This document shows, in pieces, positions 35,219-46,143 of a stretch of 64,000 bases of DNA (its first letter is position 1; every line of letters begins with the position of its first letter). The position numbers and the translations under genes are program-made. Where the stretch lies: contig NZ_VITH01000002.1 in NCBI RefSeq assembly GCF_007827815.1, forward strand, positions 62,001-126,000, read 5' to 3'. The stretch comes from Azospirillum brasilense. GTDB taxonomy: Bacteria > Pseudomonadota > Alphaproteobacteria > Azospirillales > Azospirillaceae. The notes beneath the pieces were generated by a model, which saw only the letters and a program-made list of their open reading frames with translations, made no database searches and had not been told where the DNA came from.

Positions 35219-36756
35219 CGGATCGGATCGCGGTGATCGGCGGCGGCCTGGGCGGGCTGGCGTCGGCGGTGGTTCTGGCGGCGCGCGGCCACAAGGTGGT
35301 GCTTCTGGAGAAGAACGGCTGGGTCGGCGGCAAGGCGGCGGTGCTGGAGGAGGGCGGCTTCCGCTTCGACATGGGGCCGACCATCCTGACGGTGCCGCGC
35401 GTCCTGCGCCGCATCCTGGCGGAGGCCGGCTGCGACCTCGACCGCGAGCTGGAGCTGGTCCGGCTGGAGCCGCAATGGCGCTGCTTCTTCGACGACGGCA
35501 CGGTGCTCGACCTGTCGGAGAACATCGGCGCGATGGCGGCGGAGCTGGACCGGCTGACCCCCGGCCGCGGCGCTGGGGAGGGCTACCGCCGCTTCCAGGC
35601 CTTGTCGGAGCGTCTGCACGGCATCTCCGAGCGCTTCTTCTTCTGGAAGTCGGTGGAGGACCTTGGCGACACCCTGAAGGTCCGCGACAGCATGAACACC
35701 AGCACCCTGTCCGACGTGCTGGCGCTGCGCATGGGCAGCACGGTGGCCGGCACCATCCGCAGCCACGTCCCCGACGCGCGCGCCGCCCAGATGCTCGACC
35801 ATTTCACCCAGTATGTCGGCTCGTCGCCCTACGGCTCCCCGGCGGTGCTCTGCGCCATCGCCCACATGCAGACCAACGACGGCGTCTGGTATCCGATGGG
35901 CGGCACCCGCGCCGTTCCGCTGGCGCTGGAGCGGGTGGCCCGGCGTCTCGGCGTCGAGATCCGCACCGGCACCGGCGTGCGCCGGCTGGAGGTGACCGAC
36001 AAGCGCGTCACCGCCGTCGAGACCGAGGGCGGGGAGCGCATCCCGGTGTCGGCGGTGGTCTCCAACATGGATTCCGTCCGCACCTACGAGGAGCTGGTGG
36101 GCGGCGCCCCGGCCAAGCGCTTCCGCAAACGCCGCCGCTACGAGCCGGCCTGTTCGGGCGTGGTCTTCTATCTCGGGCTCGACCGCGGCTACGACCACCT
36201 GCTGCACCACGACTTCGTCTTCTCCCGCGACCCGGCGGAGGAGTTCGACTGGATCTACCGCCGCGGCGAGCCGGCGCCCGACCCGACCTGCTACATCGCC
36301 GCCCCCGCCCGCACCGAGCCCGGCGTGGCGCCGCCGGGGGGCGAGGCGCTCTATGTGCTGGTCCACACCCCCTACCTGCGGCCGCACCACGACTGGTCGC
36401 GGATGCTGCCGGACTACCGCCGCACCGTCTTCGACAAGCTGAAGCGCACCGCCGGCATGGCCGATCTGGAGGACCGCATCCGCGTCGAGCGCGTCCTGAC
36501 CCCGCAGGACATCCACGACCGCTACCGCGTGCTGAACGGCGCCATCTACGGGCTGGCCAGCCACGGCCGCTTCATGGGCGCCTTCAAGCCGGGCAATCGG
36601 TCGCGCGACGTGGAGGGGCTGTATCTGGCCGGCGGGGCCGCCCATCCGGGGCCGGGCATGCCGATGGTGCTGATGTCCGGCTGGATCGCCGCCGACAGCC
36701 TGGACCAGGACCTCCGGAGCGGAGCGCGCGACGGCGACCTGCGCGCCGTCGCCTGA
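35215..36756 (+). CDS. CrtI/CrtP-type carotenoid desaturase or oxidase (second copy)
   Basis: A 513-residue FAD-dependent enzyme related to the upstream gene but clearly diverged. It begins AVIGGGLGGLASAVVLAARG, then GWVGGKAAVLEEGGFRFDMG and PTILTVPRVLRRIL. The C-terminal FAD motif is LYLAGGAAHPGPGMPMVLMS. The GPGMPMVLMSGW ending resembles CrtI-type phytoene desaturases and CrtP-like terminal oxidases. With the first copy it forms a two-enzyme desaturation/oxidation system. It overlaps the first gene by 4 nt (ATGA). The acyltransferase starts 14 nt after its stop. Confidence 0.85.
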   Translation: MTDRIAVIGGGLGGLASAVVLAARGHKVVLLEKNGWVGGKAAVLEEGGFRFDMGPTILTVPRVLRRILAEAGCDLDRELELVRLEPQWRCFFDDGTVLDLSENIGAMAAELDRLTPGRGAGEGYRRFQALSERLHGISERFFFWKSVEDLGDTLKVRDSMNTSTLSDVLALRMGSTVAGTIRSHVPDARAAQMLDHFTQYVGSSPYGSPAVLCAIAHMQTNDGVWYPMGGTRAVPLALERVARRLGVEIRTGTGVRRLEVTDKRVTAVETEGGERIPVSAVVSNMDSVRTYEELVGGAPAKRFRKRRRYEPACSGVVFYLGLDRGYDHLLHHDFVFSRDPAEEFDWIYRRGEPAPDPTCYIAAPARTEPGVAPPGGEALYVLVHTPYLRPHHDWSRMLPDYRRTVFDKLKRTAGMADLEDRIRVERVLTPQDIHDRYRVLNGAIYGLASHGRFMGAFKPGNRSRDVEGLYLAGGAAHPGPGMPMVLMSGWIAADSLDQDLRSGARDGDLRAVA

Positions 36757-36770
36757 GCGGCGGGCCGGAT

Positions 36771-37604
36771 ATGGGGCAGGGTAAGGGGGATGATGGGCTG
36801 AACGACGATCCGGTCGCGTTGCGCTCGCCGGCGCTCTGCCGCTTCTTTGGCGCCGTCATGGCGCGGCGGATGCGGCGCGACTTCCACGCGCTGCGGCTGG
36901 CCCGGCCGGGCTGGCCGGACCTGCCGGCGGACCGGCCGGTGATCGTCTGCCTGAACCACCCGTCCTGGTGGGACCCCGCCTTGCTGATCGTGATGGGGAC
37001 CACCCGCTACCGCGACCGGCCGGGCTATGGCCCCATCGACGCGGCGATGCTGCGCCGTTACCGCTTCATGGCGCGCATCGGCCTGTTCGGGGTCGAGCCG
37101 GACCGGGCGGGCGCCGCCGCCTTCCTGCGCCACGGCCGGCGCATCCTGGCCGACCCGCGCTCCATGCTGTGGATCACCGCCGAGGGCGCCTTCACCGACC
37201 CGCGCCGCCGCCCGGTCCGCCTGCGTCCGGGCATCGCCCATCTCGTCCGCCGCGCGCCGGAGGCTGTGGTGGTGCCGCTCGCCGTGGAATACCCGTTCTG
37301 GGACGAGAGCACGCCGGAGGCGCTGGCCCGCTTTGGCGAGCCGATGGATGCCTCCGCCTTCGCCGGCTGGCCGGTGCCCGACATCGCCGCCGCTTTGGAA
37401 CGGCGGCTGGAGACAACAATGGACGCGCTGGCGCTCGACGCGCAGAGCCGCGACCCGGCGCGCTTCCTGACGCTGGTCGACGGTTCGGCGGGGGTCGGCG
37501 GCGTCTACGATCTGTGGCGCCGGGCGCGGGCGTGGGTGGGCGGGCACCGTTTCAGCCCCGAGCATGGTGACGCATCCGACACGAAAGGGGTTTCCCGCCG
37601 ATGA
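36771..37604 (+). CDS. lysophospholipid-acyltransferase-like protein (possible carotenoid acyltransferase)
   Basis: A 277-residue PlsC-type acyltransferase. The H-x4-D catalytic motif appears as NHPSWWDP near residue 61, and the substrate-binding EGAFTDPRRRP stands in for the usual EGTRS. The sequence between (RYRFMARIGLFGVEPDRAGA) is also PlsC-like. In staphyloxanthin synthesis CrtO adds an acyl chain to the glucosyl ester. A similar job here is suggested by position between the desaturases and the glycosyltransferase, but the protein is longer than staphylococcal CrtO. Phospholipid acylation is the alternative. The stop overlaps the next gene by 4 nt. Confidence 0.75.
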   Translation: MGQGKGDDGLNDDPVALRSPALCRFFGAVMARRMRRDFHALRLARPGWPDLPADRPVIVCLNHPSWWDPALLIVMGTTRYRDRPGYGPIDAAMLRRYRFMARIGLFGVEPDRAGAAAFLRHGRRILADPRSMLWITAEGAFTDPRRRPVRLRPGIAHLVRRAPEAVVVPLAVEYPFWDESTPEALARFGEPMDASAFAGWPVPDIAAALERRLETTMDALALDAQSRDPARFLTLVDGSAGVGGVYDLWRRARAWVGGHRFSPEHGDASDTKGVSRR

Positions 37605-38752
37605 GCGTCCTCACGCTGCTGGCCGCTCTGTCGCTGGCGCTCGCCCTGCTGCCGTTGGGGCTGGGCCTCGTGAACCTGTGCCTCTACCGCCGGCCAAAGG
37701 CCGAGCCGCCGCCGGGCGCCGCCGTCAGCGTCCTGATCCCCGCCCGCAACGAGGAGGCCACCATCGCCGCCGCGGTACGGGCGGCGCTGTCCAGCTGCGG
37801 CGTGACGGTGGAGGTGGTGGTGCTGGACGACCATTCCACCGACCGCACGGCCGAGATCGTCCGCGCCCTCGCCGCCCGCGACCCGCGCCTGCGGCTGGAA
37901 ACGGCGCCACCGCTGCCGCCGGGCTGGTCGGGGAAGCAGCACGCCTGCCAGGCGCTCGCCGGTCTGGCGCGGCACCCGGTGCTGCTGTTCCAGGACGCCG
38001 ACGTGCGGCTGGCCCCGGACGCCGCCCGGCTGGCCTGCGGCGCGCTGCTGGCCGGCAGGGCGGGGCTGGTCAGCGGCTTCCCGCGCCAAGAGACCGGCAC
38101 CCTGGCCGAGGCGCTGGTGATTCCGTTGATCCATGTCCTTCTGCTCGGCTACCTGCCGATGGTCGGGATGCGCTGGTCGGCCAGCCCGGGCTTCGCCGCC
38201 GCCTGCGGCCAGCTGATCGCGGTGCGGCGGGACGCCTACGCGGCGGCCGGCGGCCACACCGCCATCGCGACCTCGCTGCACGACGGGGTGACGCTGCCGC
38301 GCGCCTTCCGCCGGGCGGGGCAGGGAAGCGACCTGTTCGACGCGACCGGCCTCGCCCGCTGCCGGATGTACCGCGGCTGGCGGGAGGTGTGGTCCGGCTT
38401 CTCGAAGAACGCGACGGAGGGGATGGCGACCCCGGTCGCCCTGCCGGTCTGGACCGTTCTGCTGTTCGGCGGCCATGTCCTGCCCTGGCTGCTGCTGGGC
38501 TGGGCGGCGCTGGCCCCATTGCCGGAGGAGTTTGTCATCATGGCGGCGTCGGCCGTGGCGGCGGGGCTGTCGTTCCGCTTGCTGCTGGCCGCCCGTTTCC
38601 GTCAGAGTCTGGTCGGCGCGCTGCTCCACCCCGTGGGCATCCTGATCCTGCTGGCGATCCAATGGTCGGCGCTGCTGCGCGCCCGCCGGGGCCGCCCGGC
38701 GGAATGGCGCGGGCGCGCCTATCCGTCCACCTCCAGAACGGGTGCACCATGA
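37601..38752 (+). CDS. membrane glycosyltransferase family 2, CrtQ-like
   Basis: A 383-residue inner-membrane glycosyltransferase. An N-terminal TM (about 3-28) precedes the GT-A domain: VSVLIPARNEEATIAAAVRA, VVVLDDHSTDRTAEIV, then PGWSGKQHACQALA and the DXD-like LLFQDADVRLAP. C-terminal TM helices lie at about 290-312 and 330-360. The PGWSGK and DADVRL wording matches the branch that contains 4,4'-diaponeurosporenoate glycosyltransferase CrtQ and hopanoid HpnI-like enzymes. Operon position favours the carotenoid role. Its end overlaps the DUF2141 start by 4 nt. Confidence 0.78.
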   Translation: MSVLTLLAALSLALALLPLGLGLVNLCLYRRPKAEPPPGAAVSVLIPARNEEATIAAAVRAALSSCGVTVEVVVLDDHSTDRTAEIVRALAARDPRLRLETAPPLPPGWSGKQHACQALAGLARHPVLLFQDADVRLAPDAARLACGALLAGRAGLVSGFPRQETGTLAEALVIPLIHVLLLGYLPMVGMRWSASPGFAAACGQLIAVRRDAYAAAGGHTAIATSLHDGVTLPRAFRRAGQGSDLFDATGLARCRMYRGWREVWSGFSKNATEGMATPVALPVWTVLLFGGHVLPWLLLGWAALAPLPEEFVIMAASAVAAGLSFRLLLAARFRQSLVGALLHPVGILILLAIQWSALLRARRGRPAEWRGRAYPSTSRTGAP

Positions 38753-39216
38753 CGACCCTTCGGCAGTTCCGGACCGCCCGCAACGCCACGGTGGGCGGAG
38801 CGCTGGCCGCGCTGGCGGTCCTCCTGGCGACCGCCCCGGCCGCGGCCGCCGACCTTGCCATCACGGTCGCCAACGTCGCGAACGCCCAGGGGAAGGTGCT
38901 GGTCGCGGTGTGCACGCCGGAGACCTTCCTGGGGCCGAACTGCCCCTACACCGCGGCGGAGCCGGCGCGGCCGGGCAGCGTCACCGTGGTGGTGCACAAG
39001 GTGCCGCCCGGCACCTACGCCGTGCAGTCCTTTCACGACGAGAACCAGAATCTCGAACTCGACCGCAACTTCCTCGGGATGCCGAAGGAGGGGGTCGGCT
39101 TCAGCAACGACGCCCCCATGCGCTTCGGCCCGCCGCGCTACGCCGACGCCGCCCTGGCGGTTGCCGAGCCGGTGACTCGCACGACGCTGACCTTGCGCTA
39201 TCTGATCGAGCGCTGA
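38749..39216 (+). CDS. exported DUF2141 protein
   Basis: A 155-residue protein with a signal peptide (about 1-34, ending ATAPAAAADL). The rest is a beta-rich DUF2141 domain: DLAITVANVANAQGKVLVAV, the Cys pair TPETFLGPNCPY, and VPPGTYAVQSFHDENQNLEL ending DRNFLGMPKEGVGFSND. Those signatures are well conserved. The family often follows carotenoid genes in proteobacteria but its role is unknown; a periplasmic lipid or pigment-binding part is possible. It is the last gene of the five-gene operon, overlapping the glycosyltransferase by 4 nt. Confidence 0.85.
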   Translation: MTTLRQFRTARNATVGGALAALAVLLATAPAAAADLAITVANVANAQGKVLVAVCTPETFLGPNCPYTAAEPARPGSVTVVVHKVPPGTYAVQSFHDENQNLELDRNFLGMPKEGVGFSNDAPMRFGPPRYADAALAVAEPVTRTTLTLRYLIER

Positions 39217-39229
39217 GTGACTTCCGCTT

Positions 39230-39853
39230 TCAGATCACCGGCACCAGACGCCGCCGCCGGGGCGGCGGGTTGCCGCCCTTGCAGGGGCTGTAGCCGCCCG
39301 GCGCCAACTGCCCGAACGTGATGCCGGTCGCCATGGCGATGTCGTCCAGCCGCTCCAGCCCCAGCACGCGGGTGGCGGCGAGCGCGATGCGCCCGCAGGC
39401 CTCGGCGTCGCTGCCGGCGCGGTGATGGTCGAGCGCGATCCCCAGATGGTCGGCCAGATAATTCAGCTTGTGCGCGGCCAGCTGCGGCCACGCCTTGCGC
39501 GCCAGCACCACGGTGCAGAGGTAGTGGCAGGCCGGCCAGTCCAGCCCGTAATCGTCCAGCGTGTGGCGCAGCACGCTGATGTCGAAGGAGGCGTTGTGGG
39601 CCAGCACCAGACGCCCATCCAGCCGGCGGGCGAAGCGGTGCCAGACCTCCGGGAACTCCGGCGCGCCGGCGACATCCTCGGCCCGCAGGCCGTGGACGGC
39701 GGTGTTGAAGGGGTTGAAGCGCATCTCCCGCGGGCGGATCAGATGCTCCTCGGTCTCCACCACACGCCCGTCCTCGATCCAGGCGACGCCGATGGAGCAG
39801 GCGCTGGTCCGCGATTCGTTGGCGGTTTCGAAGTCGATGGCGACAGCCTGCAT
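39230..39853 (-). CDS. DEDDh 3'-5' exonuclease (DnaQ/PolIII-epsilon-like)
   Basis: A 207-residue exonuclease with all four catalytic positions: Asp and Glu in VAIDFETANES near residue 7-9, Asp in VLAHNASFDISVL (about 90), and His/Asp in HHRAGSDAEACGR (about 145). This contrasts with the degenerate relative at 28.1-28.6 kb. A C-terminal tail (TFGQLAPGGYSPCKGGN) ends basic. It is 11 nt downstream of the Nudix hydrolase on the same strand, so a two-gene operon for nucleic-acid housekeeping is likely. Its 3' end is convergent with the carotenoid operon. Confidence 0.88.
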   Translation of the reverse strand: MQAVAIDFETANESRTSACSIGVAWIEDGRVVETEEHLIRPREMRFNPFNTAVHGLRAEDVAGAPEFPEVWHRFARRLDGRLVLAHNASFDISVLRHTLDDYGLDWPACHYLCTVVLARKAWPQLAAHKLNYLADHLGIALDHHRAGSDAEACGRIALAATRVLGLERLDDIAMATGITFGQLAPGGYSPCKGGNPPPRRRRLVPVI

Positions 39854-39864
39854 AACGTCCTTCC

Positions 39865-40455
39865 TCAACCCAGGATCAGGCGGGTGACGTCCTCGGGCAG
39901 GTCGCCGTCGAGCGCCATCAGGCGGACCCTCATCAGGCAGGCCACCGCGATGGCGTCGGTGATTTCCCCGCGCTTGACCATGGCGTAGGCCTCCGCGAAG
40001 GGAACGTGGCGCAGCTGCAGGACCTCGGTCTCCTCCGGTTCGGCCTGCCCCTGCTCGATCCCCCAGGCGAGAAAGCAATGGGCGGTCTCGTCGGTGATGC
40101 TGTTGGACAGGTGCATGGTCAGGATCGGCAGCCAGTGGCGGGCGGTCTGGCCGGTCTCCTCCAGCAGCTCGCGCTTGGCCGACTCCACCGGTGCGACGCC
40201 CTTCTTGCCACCGCCTTCCGGAATCTCCCAGCTGTACTGCTCCAAGGGGAAGCGGTACTGGCCGACCAGCGTGACGCGGCCCTGGTCATCGATGGGAACC
40301 ATCCCGGTCGCCAGATTCTGGGCGTGCATGACGCCGTAGATGCCGGGATTGCCGAGCGGGGTCAGCACGTCGTGCTCCACCACCCGCATCCACGGATTCT
40401 CGTAGATCGGTTTGGTCGTCAGGACGGTCCAGGGGTTGCCGGTCTTGTGCGGCAC
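39865..40455 (-). CDS. Nudix hydrolase (ADP-ribose-pyrophosphatase-like)
   Basis: A 196-residue cytosolic hydrolase. The C-terminal half of the Nudix box is standard (AKRELLEETGQTA), whereas the first half reads EGGGKKGVAPVE and lacks the usual first acidic residue. That variant defines a subgroup near ADP-ribose and sugar-nucleotide pyrophosphatases. The N-terminal VRVVEHDVLTPLGNPGIYGV resembles the dimerisation strand of that group. The start is GTG at 40455, with AAGGAG about 9 nt upstream; an in-frame reading further upstream has no such site. The exact substrate is unknown. Confidence 0.82.
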   Translation of the reverse strand: MPHKTGNPWTVLTTKPIYENPWMRVVEHDVLTPLGNPGIYGVMHAQNLATGMVPIDDQGRVTLVGQYRFPLEQYSWEIPEGGGKKGVAPVESAKRELLEETGQTARHWLPILTMHLSNSITDETAHCFLAWGIEQGQAEPEETEVLQLRHVPFAEAYAMVKRGEITDAIAVACLMRVRLMALDGDLPEDVTRLILG

Positions 40456-40775
40456 GCCGGTGCTCCTTGCGCGGGTGGGGGACGGGCTGCGGGGGTCTGG
40501 GGCGGAACTATAGGCATTGCGGCCCGATGCTGCAACGCGGTGCGCTTCCGCCACCGTCCCGCGCGCCGCCCTCGGGGCTGCAGGCCGTGGTTGTTGCGGA
40601 AATATTTCACAGTTAGATAAAATTTTCGCGACAGTTCACGCAAGTCCTCTCCAACTGTTCTGGCTGGTTACTTGACTCCCCGACTGTTGAGGTCTACCTC
40701 TATATTGTGCGGTATCCGTGGATGCCGGCGGTGGCCGTCCTTCGTGGGGCAGCAATTTTGGAAACGCAGCGCCGG
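40456..40775. other. divergent intergenic region, A+T-rich
   Basis: About 320 bp between the Nudix gene and a methyltransferase, both transcribed outward. The part near 40590-40720 is markedly A+T-rich for this genome, for example CAGTTAGATAAAATTTTC and TATATTG. TTGACT at 40673 and TTGCGG near 40589 could be -35 boxes, but their spacing to A+T-rich -10 candidates is not convincing. No gene is seen. Confidence 0.4.
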
Positions 40776-41795
40776 ATGCGGCACAATTTTCAGGATAGGG
40801 AGCGCTGGCGCAACCCGGACTGGCGGACGAAATTCGTCGCCTGGTGGGAAGGCTACGACCTCGCCGCGCTGTCCCGGCTGGCCCGCACCGCCCCGGCCTC
40901 CCGCCTGCCTCTGCGCGGCCCGGTCGCGGCGCTGGGCTCCGCCCCTCCGGCCGGCGCCCTGCCGCCCGAGGCGGCGCGGCCCGATGCCGACCTGGAGCGT
41001 CTGGAGAACCTGCAGCTCGACCGCCAGGGCGAACCGGTCTGGTCGGTCGCCCGCACGGAGGGCGCGCAGATGCTGTGGGGCCAGGACTGCGTCGGTCCCG
41101 GCGACTCGCAGTGGATGATCGAATCCGTCCGCTCCTTCGGGCTGAACCCGGCCAAGAGCGTGCTCGACCTGTCGGCGGGGCTGGGCGGGCCGGCGCGCGG
41201 CATCGTCAACAGCTACGACACCTGGGTGACCGGGCTGGAGATGTCGCCCCTGCTGGCCAAGCTGGGGATGGAGCGTTCCAAGGCGCTGGGGGTCTCGAAA
41301 AAGGCCCCGATCGGCCATTACGACCCCGAGCATTTCAACCAGGCGGGCGCCTTCGACCTCGTGCTGGCCGACCGGGTGATGCACCGGGTGCGCGACAAGG
41401 AGAACTTCCTCGACCGCGTCAGCGAGTGCATCAAGCCGAAGGGCGGCGTGCTGCTGTTCGATTACGTGATCGAAGGCACACCGTCCTCCTGGGAAAGCTG
41501 GAACGGCTGGCGCGATTCCGAGCCGCTGGAGGTCTATCCCTGGTCAGCCACCCGCATGGCCGACGAACTGACCCAGCGCAACCTCGACCTGCGCATTTCC
41601 GAGGACCTGACCCAGTTCCACCGCCGTCAGGCCGTCGAGCGGGTGCGCCGGCTGGGCGAGGCGTTGAAGACGGCCGCCCCCGAACCCCGCGTGCTCAAGG
41701 CGCTGGCCCGCGAGCTGGCGCTGTGGTGGTCGCGCCTGCGTGTGCTGGGCAGCGGCCTGCGCTTCTGCCGCTACGTGGCGATGCGCCCCACCTAA
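40776..41795 (+). CDS. class I SAM-dependent methyltransferase
   Basis: A 339-residue cytosolic protein. An N-terminal helical domain with RERWRNPDWRTKFVAWWEGY is followed by a SAM fold: SVLDLSAGLGGPARGIVNSY (motif I), WVTGLEMSPLLAKL, then GAFDLVLADRVMHRVRDKE and PKGGVLLFDYVIE. The W-rich head and the late SWESWNGWRDSEP are unusual and conserved-looking, but I do not recognise a named subfamily. Start is uncertain: ATG 40776 is used, while TTG 40758 has a better GGGG spacing. It ends convergent with the binding-protein gene, overlapping by 4 nt. Confidence 0.78.
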   Translation: MRHNFQDRERWRNPDWRTKFVAWWEGYDLAALSRLARTAPASRLPLRGPVAALGSAPPAGALPPEAARPDADLERLENLQLDRQGEPVWSVARTEGAQMLWGQDCVGPGDSQWMIESVRSFGLNPAKSVLDLSAGLGGPARGIVNSYDTWVTGLEMSPLLAKLGMERSKALGVSKKAPIGHYDPEHFNQAGAFDLVLADRVMHRVRDKENFLDRVSECIKPKGGVLLFDYVIEGTPSSWESWNGWRDSEPLEVYPWSATRMADELTQRNLDLRISEDLTQFHRRQAVERVRRLGEALKTAAPEPRVLKALARELALWWSRLRVLGSGLRFCRYVAMRPT

Positions 41796-43144
41796 GGTTT
41801 CTCATCGCAGGCCCGTGGTTCGATCTTGCGCTCCGCCGCGAAGCGCCGGGCCGACTCCGTCACCAGCTTGCGGATCAGGGCGCGGCGCGGCTCGATGGGG
41901 CCGGAGACGTCCAGCCAGCGCTCCCCGTCCCACCGCTGCACATGCAGCGGCACGATCCCCTCATGGTCGGCGCAGGTGATGCGCAGCGGCTGCATGAAGC
42001 CGTCCAGCCCCAGTTCGGTCAGCCGTTCGGCGGTCAGGTCCAGATGGTCGAAGCCCCAGGCGACCTGCGCCCCGGTCAGCGGCCGGCGCCCGTACTTGCC
42101 CTGCGCGGTGCGGATGGCCTCAATGAGGACGGCGGCGTTGAAGACGCCGCGGTTGTAGAGCACCGTGCCGATCTGGCTGGGATCGCCGGCCCCGAGCCCG
42201 TGGCCGTGGACCCGCTCGCGGATGGCGCGGATCACCGGCAGGTCCGCCCCGGCGGCGTGGAAGGCGACCGCCTTGTAGCCGACCGCGGCGGCGCCGACCG
42301 GCCGGACATCCAGCTCCGACCCGGCCCACCAGACGCCGATCATGCGGTCGGCGGGGTAGCCGGCGGCGGCGGCCTCGCGCAGGGCGGTGGAGTTCTGCAC
42401 CCCCCAGCCCCACAGGATCACGTAATCGGGCCGGTAGTGGCGGGCGATCTGCGTCCACACGGCGCGCTGGTCCAGCCCCGGCGGGGCGACGGGGAAGCTG
42501 CGCATCTCGAAGCCGAGCCGGCCGCGCAGCGCCTCCAGCATGGGCAGCGGCTCCTTGCCGAAGGCGCTGTCGTGATAGACGTAGGCGATCTTCCGCCCGC
42601 GCAGCCGCTCCGCCCCGCCCAGCTCCGTCGCCCCCAGCTCCGTGGCGATGTGGCTGATCGCGGCGTCGATGCCCGTCCAATAGCTGGCCGGGGCGTTGAC
42701 CGCGTAGGGGAAGACCCGCCCGTCCGACACGTCCGCCCGCCCGTAGCCGGAGGAGAAGACCGGGATGCGGTCGGCCGCCCCGCGCTCGATCAGGGCGTAG
42801 GTGATGCCGGTGGACAGCGGCAGCACGGCGGCGGCGCCGGTCGGCCCCTTGGCCTTCAGCCGCTCGTAGCAGTCCACCCCGCGGTCGGTGTTGTAGCCGG
42901 TGTCGCACTCCTCCCAGACGATGGGCACGCCGCCGATGCCGCCGTCGCGCCGGTTGACCAGCGTCAGATAGTCGGCCACCCCGTCGGCCAGCGGGATGCC
43001 GTACGGCGCGTAGGGGCCGCTGCGGTAGACGAGGTGCGGGAAGAACTGCGCCCCCTGCGGCGGCTCCGAAACGGCCTCGGCCGGGGCGCACAGCAGCGCC
43101 ATCGCCAGGGCCGCAACCGCCAAAGCCGGGGCGCGCCATGCCAT
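41792..43144 (-). CDS. periplasmic ABC substrate-binding protein, branched-chain amino acid (LivJ-like) type
   Basis: A 450-residue exported binding protein. The signal peptide is residues 1-24 (MAWRAPALAVAALAMALLCA, then PAEA). The mature part is a type I periplasmic fold: PLADGVADYLTLVNRRDGGI, WEECDTGYNTDRGVDCYERL, then GRKIAYVYHDSAFGKEPLP and RPDYVILWGWGVQNSTAL. The family binds leucine-type amino acids, amides or short organic acids. No permease or ATPase gene is nearby, so it must share components encoded elsewhere or act as a sensor protein. GGAGGAAACGG gives a very good start at ATG 43144. It overlaps the convergent methyltransferase by 4 nt. Confidence 0.85.
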   Translation of the reverse strand: MAWRAPALAVAALAMALLCAPAEAVSEPPQGAQFFPHLVYRSGPYAPYGIPLADGVADYLTLVNRRDGGIGGVPIVWEECDTGYNTDRGVDCYERLKAKGPTGAAAVLPLSTGITYALIERGAADRIPVFSSGYGRADVSDGRVFPYAVNAPASYWTGIDAAISHIATELGATELGGAERLRGRKIAYVYHDSAFGKEPLPMLEALRGRLGFEMRSFPVAPPGLDQRAVWTQIARHYRPDYVILWGWGVQNSTALREAAAAGYPADRMIGVWWAGSELDVRPVGAAAVGYKAVAFHAAGADLPVIRAIRERVHGHGLGAGDPSQIGTVLYNRGVFNAAVLIEAIRTAQGKYGRRPLTGAQVAWGFDHLDLTAERLTELGLDGFMQPLRITCADHEGIVPLHVQRWDGERWLDVSGPIEPRRALIRKLVTESARRFAAERKIEPRACDEKP

Positions 43145-43292
43145 TCCGTTTCCTCCACCCGTCGCGCGCCGGGCCGTTCCGCCGGTCCGCGCGGTTTTCG
43201 TTGCGCGGGATTCTAGTACGGACCGGCCCCGTTTCGCACGAAGAGAGCGCAGCCCCCACGCTTGCGCTTGCCTGCCCTTTGCACGGCGCCGT

Positions 43293-43321
43293 TTGAAGGG
43301 GGGCGGGACCGGCACTAAATC
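43293..43321 (+). promoter_or_regulatory. sigma70-type promoter of acnA
   Basis: TTGAAG (43293-43298) and TAAATC (43316-43321) are 17 nt apart, about 70 nt before the acnA GTG. Confidence 0.5.
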
Positions 43322-43392
43322 AGGCGGTTGAGACATGCGGAAACCACGGCCGCCGCCCGGCCGGTCCGCCAATAACGCGAAGGAGGGGTACC

Positions 43393-46083
<2,691 letters not shown>

Positions 46084-46092
46084 CGGAAGCCG

Positions 46093-46127
46093 GCGCAGCG
46101 GGGCGCGGCATCGCCTTCCCGCTGCGC
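46093..46127. terminator. hairpin between convergent acnA and the acyltransferase
   Basis: GCGCAGCGGG and CCCGCTGCGC pair exactly with a 15-base loop, 10 nt past the acnA stop. There is no T-run, so termination would need help from Rho. Confidence 0.45.
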
Positions 46128-46143
46128 GGCGCCCCGGCCGGCT

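Noticed and set aside
33529-36756. Long plus-strand reading joining the two desaturase regions
   Set aside because: The upstream half is an out-of-frame reading of the first desaturase; only the part from 35215 is a real protein, so this is not a fusion gene.
40630-40680. LexA box (GTTC-N7-GTTC) in the Nudix-methyltransferase gap
   Set aside because: GTTC occurs twice but the spacing and second half-site do not match the alphaproteobacterial LexA consensus.
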